This document shows positions 17,801 through 27,313 of a stretch of DNA of 64,000 bases, one piece after another. Numbering within the stretch: the stretch's first letter is position 1; the number at the start of each line of letters is the position of its first letter. The DNA comes from Deminuibacter sp966424055 (GTDB lineage Bacteria > Bacteroidota > Bacteroidia > Chitinophagales > Chitinophagaceae): NCBI GenBank assembly GCA_966424055.1, contig CBJLMB010000022.1, positions 35,607 through 99,606 on the forward strand, in the 5' to 3' direction. The translations under genes were made by a program, and so were the position numbers. Below the pieces are notes generated by a model. That model ran no database searches, had not been told where the DNA came from, and was given only the letters and a program-made list of their open reading frames with translations.

Positions 17801-20800
17801 TCAGAGACCAACATTTAATCCGAACATGAATATCCTGGGCCTGGGATAATCGTACAACGCAACACCCTGGTCGAAAGCTGCGCCCGAATTGGAAACTTCG
17901 GGATCGTAGCCTTTGTATTTCGTCATCACAAAAAAGTTCTGTATAGAAACAAAAGTCCTTAACCTGTCCAGTTTCATCCGGGATGTGATTGTTCGCGGGA
18001 ATGAGTAAGACAACATGAGGTTTCTGCCGCGGATAAATGAGGCATCCGTTATCTTGTGCGTATCATTGTTGGTGGTATAATAAGCAGCTATCGGCCGTAT
18101 CTGGGCAATAGAGGTGTTCTGGTTGGTTTCTGTCCAGGCGTCCAGTACTGTTTTATAACTGTTGGCAATACCCTGCCTGTCTTCAAGTGAATGGATGCTC
18201 CTGTTCAGCACATCATTGCCATACATAAACTGCAGGTCAACCAGCAGTGACCAGTTTTTATAGCGGAATGTGTTGGAGAAAGTGCCGAAGCCGTCGGGTA
18301 TGCCTTTGCCGATAATGGTTCTGTCATTGTCATTGATCTTGCCGTCATTGTTCAGATCGAGGTATTTGATATCACCGGGTTTTAAACCGTATTTCTGTGC
18401 CTGCGCCGCTTCATTGCTGCCCCAGGTGCCCAGGCTTACATAGCCATAAAAAGAGCCTACAGGCTGTGCTACCCGTACCACGGTATTGCCTACAAAAATA
18501 TCGCTGCCACCGGCCAGGGCCAGTACTTTATTTTTGTTGATGGAGAGGTTGAACAATGTTGTCCAGGTAAAATTCTTTGTACTGATATTGGTAGAGCTGA
18601 CAGAAAATTCAATACCCTTGTTTTCCATGCTGCCCACATTTTGTGTAACAGAACTATAGCCGCTGCTGGAAGGCACAGGTGCATCAAGCAGCATATTCAC
18701 TGTTTTCTTGCGGTATACATCCACTTCCAGGTTAATCCGGTTAAATAAGCCCAGTTCTACGCCTGCATCGAACTGTTCTGTTTTTTCCCAGCGCAAATTA
18801 TCGTTGTTCATCCGGTTGATGCCCACGCCTATCACACGGTCGTTGCCGAAGATGACAGGATAATTGCTCATGCCTGCAAAATAGCGGTAAGCGGGGATCT
18901 CCGAGTTGCCGATATTGCCATAGCTGGTGCGGAATTTCAGGTTGGAGATAACCCTGCTGTTCTTCAGGAAATCTTCATCAGACGCTCTCCAGGCAAATGC
19001 TGCAGAGGGGAAAAAGGAATACCGGTTGGCTGTACCGAACTTGGAAGAGCCATCCATACGGCCTGTGAAAGTGAACAGGTATTTGTTCTTCAAACCATAA
19101 TTCAACCTGGCAAAATAAGACTGCAGTGAATAAGCCTGTCCGAATGAAGAAGAGGCCTGCGGATTGGCGCCTGCACCAAGGTTGTAGAAGCGGTAAAAAT
19201 TATCGGTAAAATTTTGTGCATTGGCTATGTTCTGAAACCTGTCTACACGCTGCCAGGATACACCGGCCATTGCTGTTACCGCATGAATATCCCTGAACTT
19301 TTTATTGTAGGTAAGATAATTTTCAAACTGCCATGAGTTGAACCGGTCGTTGGTGATGGAAGCATCACCCACATCAGAAATATATTTCAGGTCCCTGTCG
19401 GCATAATAATCTTTCCGCTGGTTAATAACGTTCACGCCGATGATCGATTTAAAATCCAAACCCTTTGCCAGGTGGATATTGCCGTATACATTACCCAGCA
19501 GGGTTTGTGTGCGCAGGTAATACAGCCTGTCTTCTATCAGGCGAAGCGGGTTATCGCCGCCTTCCATACCTGGGTAGTCCCTGTTGCTGGCCCAAGCGCC
19601 ATTGGCATATTTAACGGGAATGATGGGCAGTGCTTCCAGTACCTGGCGCATCACCACGATACCGCCATTGCCCAGGTCATCGATCTGTTTATCGTTCTGA
19701 TCAGTATAGCTCAGTGTGCCGCCCACTTTCAGCCAGTCTTTGATCTGGCTGTCGAATACAAAACGGCCGGCATACCTTCTTTGAGCAGAACCCCGTACCA
19801 CACCGGCTTCATCACGGTAGTTCAGGAACACGCCATAGCTGCCTTTTTCATTGCCGTTCGTGAATGCCAGCTGGTGGTTTTGCGTAAACGCATTGCGGAA
19901 CATCAGATCCTGCCAGTTGGTATTGTACAAAGGCTTGCCCTGGCTATCGAATAATTTGGGGTTGGTTCTTTTTGTTTTCGGGTCTACATATTTTGTACCG
20001 GAAGCCCAGCCTATCGGGTCATATTTCTGTGCATTGGCATAAGCAATTTCTTCCACCTTTAAAAACTCTTCGGAGTTCAGTACACCTATTTCCCGGGGTA
20101 CCTTGCTCAGGCTTATATCCACATCATAGCTCACTTTCCCGCCACTGGCGGTACCGCGTTTGGTAGTAACCAGTATTACGCCATTGGCACCCCTGGCACC
20201 ATAAATGGCAGTAGAAGAAGCATCTTTTAATACTTCTATGGAAGCAATATCGTTCGGGTTGATATAGTCAATGGGCGTACTGCCGTTTTGCAGATCAGCG
20301 GTATTGAGTATCACCCCGTCAATTACAAATAAAGGGTTGTTGGAAATGCTGATGGAAGTGGTACCCCGTATACGTATATTGGCACGGCCACCAGGTCTGC
20401 CGGAATTAGACGATACATTGACACCCGTTGCACGGCCGGATAGATTCTGGTTCAGTGAAGAGGCCGGCCGTTCCTGCAGATCAGTTGATTTCACCGTAGC
20501 AACAGAGCCGGTAAGATCAGATTTTTTCACCGATCCATAACCGATCACCACCACATCATCCAGCTTGCCGGTAAGGGCCTGCAATGTTACATCGAGCGAG
20601 GTGCGGTTGTTCAGCGCTACTTCAGTGGCTGTGTAGCTGACAGAAGAAAATTCGAGCACCGCTGATGCATCTTTTACTGATAGCGTAAAATGACCGGAAG
20701 AATCAGTAAGCACTGTGTTGGATGTCTTTTTCTCCCTCACCGTTACACCGGGAATACCGGCACCTGTGGAATCTTTAACGGTACCGCTGATCTTAACGGG

Positions 20801-20914
20801 ATGGCTTTCCTGTGCTGCTGCAGAACAGGCGAATAAAATTGCAAGGATAAAAAAGAGCAGGAGATGCCGTTTTTTGCCCGGCACAGGCATGGCAAGGCTA
20901 CATGTTTTTTTCAT
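17801..20914 (-). CDS. SusC/RagA-family TonB-dependent receptor
   Basis: A 1037-residue outer-membrane importer. A signal peptide (about 34 residues, ending SAAAQ) is followed by a carboxypeptidase-regulatory-like domain (KISGTVKDSTGAGIPGVTV). Then comes the SusC-type plug with 'DDVVVIGYGSVKKSDLTGSV' and 'IEVLKDASSTAIYGARGANGVI', and the 22-strand barrel ending in an aromatic strand. It imports oligosaccharides across the outer membrane with TonB energy. It heads the fucosidase locus. The N-terminus lacks the extra STN domain that would couple it to an anti-sigma factor, so it is probably controlled otherwise. Confidence 0.95.
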   Translation of the reverse strand: MKKTCSLAMPVPGKKRHLLLFFILAILFACSAAAQESHPVKISGTVKDSTGAGIPGVTVREKKTSNTVLTDSSGHFTLSVKDASAVLEFSSVSYTATEVALNNRTSLDVTLQALTGKLDDVVVIGYGSVKKSDLTGSVATVKSTDLQERPASSLNQNLSGRATGVNVSSNSGRPGGRANIRIRGTTSISISNNPLFVIDGVILNTADLQNGSTPIDYINPNDIASIEVLKDASSTAIYGARGANGVILVTTKRGTASGGKVSYDVDISLSKVPREIGVLNSEEFLKVEEIAYANAQKYDPIGWASGTKYVDPKTKRTNPKLFDSQGKPLYNTNWQDLMFRNAFTQNHQLAFTNGNEKGSYGVFLNYRDEAGVVRGSAQRRYAGRFVFDSQIKDWLKVGGTLSYTDQNDKQIDDLGNGGIVVMRQVLEALPIIPVKYANGAWASNRDYPGMEGGDNPLRLIEDRLYYLRTQTLLGNVYGNIHLAKGLDFKSIIGVNVINQRKDYYADRDLKYISDVGDASITNDRFNSWQFENYLTYNKKFRDIHAVTAMAGVSWQRVDRFQNIANAQNFTDNFYRFYNLGAGANPQASSSFGQAYSLQSYFARLNYGLKNKYLFTFTGRMDGSSKFGTANRYSFFPSAAFAWRASDEDFLKNSRVISNLKFRTSYGNIGNSEIPAYRYFAGMSNYPVIFGNDRVIGVGINRMNNDNLRWEKTEQFDAGVELGLFNRINLEVDVYRKKTVNMLLDAPVPSSSGYSSVTQNVGSMENKGIEFSVSSTNISTKNFTWTTLFNLSINKNKVLALAGGSDIFVGNTVVRVAQPVGSFYGYVSLGTWGSNEAAQAQKYGLKPGDIKYLDLNNDGKINDNDRTIIGKGIPDGFGTFSNTFRYKNWSLLVDLQFMYGNDVLNRSIHSLEDRQGIANSYKTVLDAWTETNQNTSIAQIRPIAAYYTTNNDTHKITDASFIRGRNLMLSYSFPRTITSRMKLDRLRTFVSIQNFFVMTKYKGYDPEVSNSGAAFDQGVALYDYPRPRIFMFGLNVGL

Positions 20915-20934
20915 AGCAAACAGTTTTTAGGAAA

Positions 20935-20973
20935 CTTATTTAAGCAGCAGGGTTTGCTGTTGCTTTAAATAAG
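20935..20973. promoter_or_regulatory. Imperfect inverted repeat in the SusC leader
   Basis: Arms of about 16 nt (CTTATTTAAGCAGCAG and CTGTTGCTTTAAATAAG) face each other across six bases, 21 to 59 nt before the SusC start at 20914. It could fold as an RNA hairpin in the 5' leader or be bound as DNA. No poly-T follows in the transcribed direction, so it does not look like a terminator. Confidence 0.5.
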
Positions 20974-21267
20974 CTTCAGTGTGTAATGAAATACCAACTT
21001 TGTTTGCCAGGACAACGGTTAGAATAAAGCAATACTTGTTGTATCCATGGCAGAACCGGCTTAGCCGGTATTTTCAACGGGGGAACGGGGCGGGTACTTT
21101 AGCGTATTATGAAGGGGCGGAATATTATTTTGAAGACATGTCATATTCCATTCGGCTTGCATGAACAGGCAGCCGTTTGTAGCAATAAGCATTGATGAAA
21201 AGAAAAGCAGCAACCAGGGTTCGAAAGCCAGGTATGGGCAGCTTAGGAAAAATAATTTCGCTGCATC

Positions 21268-21339
21268 TTAATGCGGGCCTGGTTTATAGGGGTTGGTATT
21301 CTTATGGCCAAACACGAAAAGCAGGTAGTTTTTTTTCAT
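21268..21339 (-). CDS. Possible 23-residue micro-ORF upstream of the SusC operon
   Basis: In the 590-bp spacer between the SusC gene and the gene at 21505, a minus-strand ATG at 21339 opens a peptide starting MKKNYLLFVFGHKN and ending PYKPGPH. Its composition (basic start, hydrophobic core, Pro/Gly tail) is protein-like. A TACCTTTC sequence resembling the -7 box lies just upstream in the same orientation. It could be a leader peptide, a small protein or chance. The rest of the spacer holds only the inverted repeat described separately. Confidence 0.2.
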   Translation of the reverse strand: MKKNYLLFVFGHKNTNPYKPGPH

Positions 21340-21504
21340 AGTAGTGAATTTTTTGGTATTGAAAGGTATACTGTAAATAAGTTAAAAATTGCACAGCCTT
21401 ATTCACGCGTATTATCATAGTATTATGATATATTGGCATAGGCTAAAACGCTAAAGCAGTGTCCATTACACTAAATTGCGCTCAATTGAAATATCGCATA
21501 CTAT

Positions 21505-22263
21505 ATGAACCCAACACCACAGTGGCTGCAGCAGCTTAGTGAAGTAAGGCATAAACTGATGCCGCCTTATAACCTGGAAACGTATTTTGAAGAGGCTGAG
21601 ATCAGCGGCATGCCGCTGTTCCGTTTTCAGGCAGGCACTGTATCTATACCTACCGGTGATATACTCGTGCGTGATCCGCTGGTTTGGTTGCGGCGGGATG
21701 AAGCACCTTATTTTATCAAAGTACCTGCGGGTGAATTCCCGGTAACCATTGCGGCTGTTCGTCCTAAAGATGATGCAGTCCGCTATGCCGCTGTGAAAGT
21801 AGCTTTCACCGGGCAGCGCAGTGTGCGGCAGGAAGAAGCACTGATCGGCCATGAAAACCTGGATGGACTGGAAGATGGTTCTTTTTTCGGTTTTAATGTA
21901 GACGCCGGACTGGCTGCCATCGTTGACCTGCGGGTGCGTGATGCCTATTGCGATTTTAGTGAGCAATTTCACCGTGAACACCCGGACGGGAATATGTATG
22001 ATGATTATTTCGCGGAATTGTTTGTACAAAGCTACCAGGCTGCACCTGCACTTCAGCGGAGTGGCGGCGACTGGATTGCCTGGACCATTCCCGGTACCAA
22101 CTACCAGATGCCGATTTTTGCCACTGGTTTTGGTGATGGCACTTATCCTGTTTATTTGGGTTATGATGAAAACGGGGCGATCTGTTCACTGTTCATCCAG
22201 TTTATTGATATTGAACTGGCATATGGGGAAGAGCCAGCAGATGAATCATCCACTGATCAATAA
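21505..22263 (+). CDS. DUF4241 domain protein
   Basis: A 252-residue cytoplasmic protein. The DUF4241 hallmarks are visible: 'VPAGEFPVTIAAVRPKDDAVRYAAVKVAF', a central 'FFGFNVDAGLAAIVD' segment and a terminal 'ATGFGDGTYPVYLGYDENG'. Function of the family is not established; members are often found singly or beside toxin/immunity genes. It converges on the large MG2-like gene with a 38-bp gap that contains no clear terminator. Confidence 0.75.
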   Translation: MNPTPQWLQQLSEVRHKLMPPYNLETYFEEAEISGMPLFRFQAGTVSIPTGDILVRDPLVWLRRDEAPYFIKVPAGEFPVTIAAVRPKDDAVRYAAVKVAFTGQRSVRQEEALIGHENLDGLEDGSFFGFNVDAGLAAIVDLRVRDAYCDFSEQFHREHPDGNMYDDYFAELFVQSYQAAPALQRSGGDWIAWTIPGTNYQMPIFATGFGDGTYPVYLGYDENGAICSLFIQFIDIELAYGEEPADESSTDQ

Positions 22264-22301
22264 AAGCGCCTGGTTCATCGCAATAACAGCAGTAACATCC
22301 C

Positions 22302-24728
22302 CTACTCCACATCAAATGTTCCGGTGGCAAAAAACAGGTTGTTTTCTGCCACACCATTCACCACAATGCGGAAACGGCCGCTGATATCGCCGGTATAAAA
22401 ATGGCATTCTGCCCCGCCGGTACTGTCCAGCTGTAAAGCAGGCGACCAGTACAGGGTAGAAATATATTCAGGATTACCGTCAGTATGCTGGCTTAAATCT
22501 TCCGCATAAAATACCTTTCCTGCTTTAATACCATCGTATTGCAATACCAGGCTGCGCGGGTTCGCTTCTTCCATACAGCCCCAGTAAACAACAGTTCCAC
22601 CACCCGGAGAATTGTATGTTTTGCCTTTCACCGGCGGATGATTGCCCATTGCTACACGGTGATTGGGGCAATTAAGGATATTATATGCACATACATAATC
22701 GCCGCAGCGGTTTTCGCCACCAAACAAAGCATTGTCTTTTCTTATTTTAGCTGATACCACCACGACGGGTAAACTGGGTACCAGGTTGGCATCCTGCAGG
22801 GCGAGCTCCCGCGAATAGGCGGCAAAACGGCTCCTGTTCTCTGGTAGGGCACCGGCAGCCAGCCTGGTATCTATCTGTACAAAAGGATCTGTTATTTCCA
22901 GTGGCAGCATTTCATTTTTATTGCTTCTGGCAGTTAACCATAACTTTTTATCCTGCGCTATTTCCAGCTGACTATAATCGAGCGTAAAGTCACCGGCACC
23001 TGTTACCGGCTGTTCACTGAACATGTTGTCACCACCGATCAACGTAAGCGTAGCAGGTTTTTTCTGTTTATAAGGGCCGGCAATTCTACCGGTGATCACA
23101 GGAGAATAAAAAGAGGGAACAGTGGTGGTATCATGCAGCAGCTCCTGCCAGGTGTATTTCCGCCAGCCCCGTACCAGTAATGCTTTTTCCAGGTAATCCT
23201 TATTGTCCATTGCACGGATGCTGTGGTTGAAGAAAGGCAGCTCCTGTAAATCTGCTTCCAGCAATGCAAACGAGACAATATCTTTTTGTCTTGCCGTTTC
23301 AAACCGATTGGCCTGTGCACAGGATATAGAAGCAAATCCGTTTGCCATTGCAGCGGCCGGGTTATGCAGTTTAAACTGCAGTGTTACTTTTTCCCTTTTG
23401 GCATAAGTTTTTTTATCTGGCTGTATATGTAATACAGCCTGTTTGCTGTAATGCGCAAAAAAAATGCGTTCTGCCAGCGGGCGGCCCAGGCTGTCGAATA
23501 GTGTTATAGCAGCAAGACCACGTGGTATTTCATTCAGCAGCAGCAGTACATCACGGTAGCCCTGCTGAACTGTGAATATTTCTTCATCGAATACCGTGTG
23601 GAAATTGTGCACCAGCATCCGCACCATTCTATGTCCTGATGCATACACACGAAAGCGCAGGGAATCGGTCTTTGTCACCGCACTATCCATTTGCAATGTC
23701 ATGCCTGCAGACAGGGTTACCGGTAAATGATAACAGCTATCCGCTGCCTTAACACCCGGCGGGTATTGACCGATACGGATACTATACACTGTATTGGCCT
23801 GTGGCGATAAACGAAAAACGCCCAGTCCTGATGCATCGGTGTACAGCGTATCTGCCGGCAGATCGTTTTTGTATAGCACGGCTTTTACGGCAAAAGGAAT
23901 ACCATTGGTGGTGGTTGATTCCCATGCAATACGGCAGGGTGTGTTTTGCACCAGCTGCCCGCCTTCCGGGTAAAACCTGATGCGGGCCTTTACGGACAGC
24001 GATGATCGTGGCCGTTCCTGTTTCAGGAATACCAGGTCACCCTGGTATTTTATTTTCGCTGTTATCATCCTGTTGCCGGCAGTATCATCCTGCACCGGGG
24101 GCAGTAACAGGTGCAGCATACCTTTTCTGTCAGTCGTGGCGCTGATGGGTTTGTTACTACCGGCCCATAATTGTATGGCGGCATCTTTAACGGGCTCATT
24201 GGTACTATTGTCTTTTACGGTGATCATCGCATAAGTTTGTTGCCTGTTGCCGGTATCTATCTGCAGTGTTGCGCTGAAAGCAGGTGGCGGTCGCAGTGAG
24301 CGGATGGAAATATCCTGCGTAAACAATGCCAGGGGCAGACTATCCTTATCCATGATATTGGTGTAAGCCAGCAGCCGGTAATTGCCCGGAACAATGGAAT
24401 CGGGTAAAGCCAGGCACCCGGAGCTGCAACCCTGACGCATTATGAATTTCTGCTGCATGGCAGCATGCTGTGTTTCCGGATCTACCAGCACCAGCGACAA
24501 TACGCGGTGTAAAGGCAGCGAATCAGCACCGGTACGAAGCAGGTATGCGCTGAACCAGAGGTATTCATTATTGGTATAAATATGTTTGTCTGTATGAAGG
24601 AACAGCAGGTCGTTATTGTGCTGCAGCGAGTAATGGTTGAGCCTTTCTTCGAGGTACCGGGTTGATTGGGCCGTCGTTTTCAGCAGTGGCAAGCAGACAG
24701 TAAGTATGGCAAGGAAAAGGGATCTCAT
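22302..24728 (-). CDS. Large secreted MG2-like (macroglobulin-type) surface protein
   Basis: An 808-residue protein with a signal peptide ending near residue 20 (KTTAQ). It begins with the Bacteroidota macroglobulin-like signature 'FLHTDKHIYTNNEYLWFSAYLL', followed by several beta-sandwich domains ('ITAKIKYQG', 'VRFYPEGGQLVQNTPCRIAWE'). Larger relatives end in a TonB-receptor-like plug; this one seems to lack a barrel. No thioester motif was found. It is probably anchored or exported at the cell envelope. Its exact role is unknown. Divergent from the acylphosphatase gene. Confidence 0.75.
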   Translation of the reverse strand: MRSLFLAILTVCLPLLKTTAQSTRYLEERLNHYSLQHNNDLLFLHTDKHIYTNNEYLWFSAYLLRTGADSLPLHRVLSLVLVDPETQHAAMQQKFIMRQGCSSGCLALPDSIVPGNYRLLAYTNIMDKDSLPLALFTQDISIRSLRPPPAFSATLQIDTGNRQQTYAMITVKDNSTNEPVKDAAIQLWAGSNKPISATTDRKGMLHLLLPPVQDDTAGNRMITAKIKYQGDLVFLKQERPRSSLSVKARIRFYPEGGQLVQNTPCRIAWESTTTNGIPFAVKAVLYKNDLPADTLYTDASGLGVFRLSPQANTVYSIRIGQYPPGVKAADSCYHLPVTLSAGMTLQMDSAVTKTDSLRFRVYASGHRMVRMLVHNFHTVFDEEIFTVQQGYRDVLLLLNEIPRGLAAITLFDSLGRPLAERIFFAHYSKQAVLHIQPDKKTYAKREKVTLQFKLHNPAAAMANGFASISCAQANRFETARQKDIVSFALLEADLQELPFFNHSIRAMDNKDYLEKALLVRGWRKYTWQELLHDTTTVPSFYSPVITGRIAGPYKQKKPATLTLIGGDNMFSEQPVTGAGDFTLDYSQLEIAQDKKLWLTARSNKNEMLPLEITDPFVQIDTRLAAGALPENRSRFAAYSRELALQDANLVPSLPVVVVSAKIRKDNALFGGENRCGDYVCAYNILNCPNHRVAMGNHPPVKGKTYNSPGGGTVVYWGCMEEANPRSLVLQYDGIKAGKVFYAEDLSQHTDGNPEYISTLYWSPALQLDSTGGAECHFYTGDISGRFRIVVNGVAENNLFFATGTFDVE

Positions 24729-24774
24729 GCAGAGCTTTTCTTGAACATTAAATATAATGCTTTTGATGAGTTTT

Positions 24775-24900
24775 TCAGTCAGCTGTGTTTGTCTTCAGTC
24801 GGCAGTTCGCTGTGTCGTGTATTATTCAGGATCCATTCAATACAGCTTTACGATCTGCGACACGTACTTCGTACATCGTACATCTTACATCGTAAATTGA
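24775..24900. repeat. Word-like degenerate repeats in the spacer before acyP
   Basis: The spacer contains 'gtcttcagtcggcagt' and overlapping 'cgtacatcgtacatc' / 'cttacatcgtaaa' words. Similar words recur at 25211-25350 and 62195-62240. They carry no ORF and look like slippage-made sequence. Confidence 0.6.
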
Positions 24901-24937
24901 ATGCATTTCTCCATGCAATTTTTGAATACTTTTGCTT

Positions 24938-25210
24938 ATGCCAACCATTCATCTCCTCATTAAAGGAAAAGTACAGGGTGTATACTACCGCGCGAGTGCC
25001 AGGGAGCAGGCGGTAAAGCTGGCACTCACCGGCTGGGTAAAAAATACACCAGAGGGGGCTGTTGAGGCGATGGTAACCGGCGATGAAACATCGCTACAGC
25101 AGTTCATTGCCTGGTGCCGGCAGGGACCGTCCAGGGCCATTGTAACAGAGCTGATTGCCGAGCCGGTACCGGAAACACAGTTTGCTGATTTTTCTGTTAT
25201 CCGCGGGTAG
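24938..25210 (+). CDS. acyP: Acylphosphatase
   Basis: A 90-residue protein starting MPTIHLLIKGKVQGVYYRAS. The acylphosphatase loop G-x-V-Q-G-V-x-Y-R holds the catalytic Arg, and the catalytic Asn lies in T-G-W-V-K-N-T-P-E-G. Length is typical. It hydrolyses carboxyl-phosphate bonds such as acetyl phosphate or 1,3-bisphosphoglycerate. The ATG at 24938 is chosen over an upstream TTG at 24932. A TACTTTTG box just before the start resembles a -7 element but is too close for a normal leader. Confidence 0.93.
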   Translation: MPTIHLLIKGKVQGVYYRASAREQAVKLALTGWVKNTPEGAVEAMVTGDETSLQQFIAWCRQGPSRAIVTELIAEPVPETQFADFSVIRG

Positions 25211-25509
25211 GTTCAGTCGGCAGTCGGCAGTAGGCAGTCTTCAGTTGGTAATGAATATATGGGTGTTAATCACTTTCCAATCATTACTGCTTTTCGATTT
25301 ATTTCACATCGTTGTCTTACATCTTGCATCCTACATCTTGCATCTGGCATTGCATATAGATACTGGTAAGCTTGTTTATGCTGCGTTCCTGCTACCTGCT
25401 ACCAATATCCTGCTACTGATTACCGCTTTTGGCTACTACAATCCCCTATTTGGCTACCCGGGTACAACAAATGCAGCGGAGCTTTGTGTTCTGATTAAAT
25501 AACAACTAT
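25211..25509. repeat. 299-bp spacer with word-like repeats
   Basis: The spacer opens with 'cagtcggcagtcggcagtaggcagt', then has 'acatcttgcatcctacatcttgcatc' near 25317-25345 and 'ctgctacctgctaccaatatcctgctac' near 25390-25420. These are short, imperfect, slippage-like repeats. The 115-codon ORF overlapping them is not believable as a gene. The last 50 bp probably carry the promoter of the SDR gene. Confidence 0.6.
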
Positions 25510-26307
25510 ATGCAAACAATCTTTATTACAGGCGCATCCTCAGGACTGGGAAAAATCACCGCTCAATTATTTGCTTCCAGGGGCTGGAAAGTAATGGCTA
25601 CTATGCGCCAGCCGGGGAAAGAACAGGAACTGAACAAAATACCCAATATCATCTTGCTACCGCTGGATGTAACCAATGCTGCACAGATCAAAGCTGCTAC
25701 GCAGCAGGCCATTGCATCAGGTGATGTTGATGTAGTATTTAACAATGCTGGTTATGGGTTAATGGGCCCGCTGGAAACCACCAGTGATGAGCAGATGGAA
25801 CGCCAGTTGCAGACCAACCTGCTGGGTGTTATCCGTGTTACGCAGGCATTCATCCCTTATTTCAGGGAAAGAAAACAAGGGCTTTTTATCACCACCACTT
25901 CCATCGGTGGTTTAATCACATTTCCTTTCTGTTCGTTGTACCATGCTACTAAATGGGCGCTGGAAGGTTGGAGCGAGAGCCTGGCTTTTGAGCTGAAGAA
26001 AATGGGTATAGATGTTAAAACCGTATCACCGGGTGGCATCAAAACAGATTTCCTGAGCCGTTCCGCTGTTATTACGGAGCATCCTGCTTATGATCATTTG
26101 GTTGAGCGGATGTTTTCCGGTTTCAGTGAACACCATTTCAGCACAGCTGAACAGATTGCAGAAGTGGTGTATGAAGCCGCCACAGACGGTAAGGAGAAAT
26201 TACGCTATCTTGCAGGAGAAGATGCACAGGCGTTGTATGCCCAGCGACTGCAACTGGGTGATGAGGCTTTCAGGAAAATGATGGAGCAAAATTTTTTAGG
26301 TAATTAA
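25510..26307 (+). CDS. Short-chain dehydrogenase/reductase
   Basis: A 265-residue classical SDR. The cofactor motif is G-A-S-S-G-L-G (residues 7-13), followed by N-N-A-G-Y-G near residue 79. The catalytic Ser lies in TTTSIGG and Tyr-Lys in Y-H-A-T-K. It oxidises or reduces an alcohol/carbonyl substrate with NAD(P). It lies 14 bp before an AraC-type regulator on the same strand, a common arrangement in which the regulator controls the pair. The substrate is unknown. Confidence 0.9.
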   Translation: MQTIFITGASSGLGKITAQLFASRGWKVMATMRQPGKEQELNKIPNIILLPLDVTNAAQIKAATQQAIASGDVDVVFNNAGYGLMGPLETTSDEQMERQLQTNLLGVIRVTQAFIPYFRERKQGLFITTTSIGGLITFPFCSLYHATKWALEGWSESLAFELKKMGIDVKTVSPGGIKTDFLSRSAVITEHPAYDHLVERMFSGFSEHHFSTAEQIAEVVYEAATDGKEKLRYLAGEDAQALYAQRLQLGDEAFRKMMEQNFLGN

Positions 26308-26321
26308 TACCTCCGGCGGTT

Positions 26322-27236
26322 ATGAAAAGAACAGCACATACGCTAATACCGATACTGTCGGTAGCTGAAGTGCACCGGGCACTGGGCCTGCCCAGCCCGC
26401 TGCATCCATTGATCAGCCTGGTAGACAATACACAGATCTCGATAAACAAAAGCCAGCTACCTTCTTCATTTTTGTTCAATCTGTATAATATTTCGTATAA
26501 AACAGGTCCGCAGGGAAAAATCAAATATGGTCAAAGCTATTATGATTTTGAAGAAGGCAGCCTGGTGTTCACTGCGCCCAACCAAGTGATCTCGGTAGCA
26601 CATGATGCAGCATATACGGGCAAAACCCTGTTGTTTCATCCTGACTTTATCCGCAATTATCCACTGGCTGCCAGTATCAGCAAGTATGGCTTTTTTTCTT
26701 ACGCTGTCAATGAATCCCTGCATCTTTCTGAAAAAGAGCGCGACGTGATCCTGGACATTTTCAGTAATATCAATGATGAACTGTGGTCGTCCATTGATGA
26801 TTTCAGCCAGGATGTATTGGTATCACAAATAGAGCTGCTGCTTAGCTACAGTAACCGGTTTTATAAGCGGCAGTTTATTACCCGCAAAGCCGTGAACCAC
26901 GACCTGCTTGATAAACTGGATAGCTTGCTGCAGCATTATTTCAACAGCTCCACAGCCCTGAACAATGGCTTGCCTACGGTACAATACCTGGCTGGGCAAC
27001 TGAACCTGTCACCGGACTATTTAAGCGATATGCTGCGTTCCCTCACCGGACGTAATGCACAGCAGCATATTCATGGCAAGCTGATTGAAAAAGCCAAGGA
27101 AATGTTGTCGGGTAGCAGCTTGTCTGTGGCCGAAGTAGCTTATCAGCTGGGCTTTGAGCATCCCCAGTCATTCCATAAATTATTTAAAAGAAAAACGCAG
27201 TTGTCTCCGCTGGCGTACAGGCAATCGTTTAATTAG
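26322..27236 (+). CDS. AraC-family transcriptional regulator
   Basis: A 304-residue protein. The N-terminal half is a cupin-like sensor region ('YYDFEEGSLVFTAPNQVISV'). The C-terminal AraC double helix-turn-helix has 'VQYLAGQLNLSPDYLSDMLRSLTG' and 'SVAEVAYQLGFEHPQSFHKLFK'. It is probably cotranscribed with the SDR gene 14 bp upstream. The effector is not predictable. The gene is followed by a short spacer with 'gtagcaagtagcagga' repeats. Confidence 0.9.
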   Translation: MKRTAHTLIPILSVAEVHRALGLPSPLHPLISLVDNTQISINKSQLPSSFLFNLYNISYKTGPQGKIKYGQSYYDFEEGSLVFTAPNQVISVAHDAAYTGKTLLFHPDFIRNYPLAASISKYGFFSYAVNESLHLSEKERDVILDIFSNINDELWSSIDDFSQDVLVSQIELLLSYSNRFYKRQFITRKAVNHDLLDKLDSLLQHYFNSSTALNNGLPTVQYLAGQLNLSPDYLSDMLRSLTGRNAQQHIHGKLIEKAKEMLSGSSLSVAEVAYQLGFEHPQSFHKLFKRKTQLSPLAYRQSFN

Positions 27237-27313
27237 TAGCAGGATGTTGGTAGCAAGTAGCAGGAATGCAGGTCCATATGCGGGGAATAGGGATTATGGA
27301 TGTGTAAGAAGGA

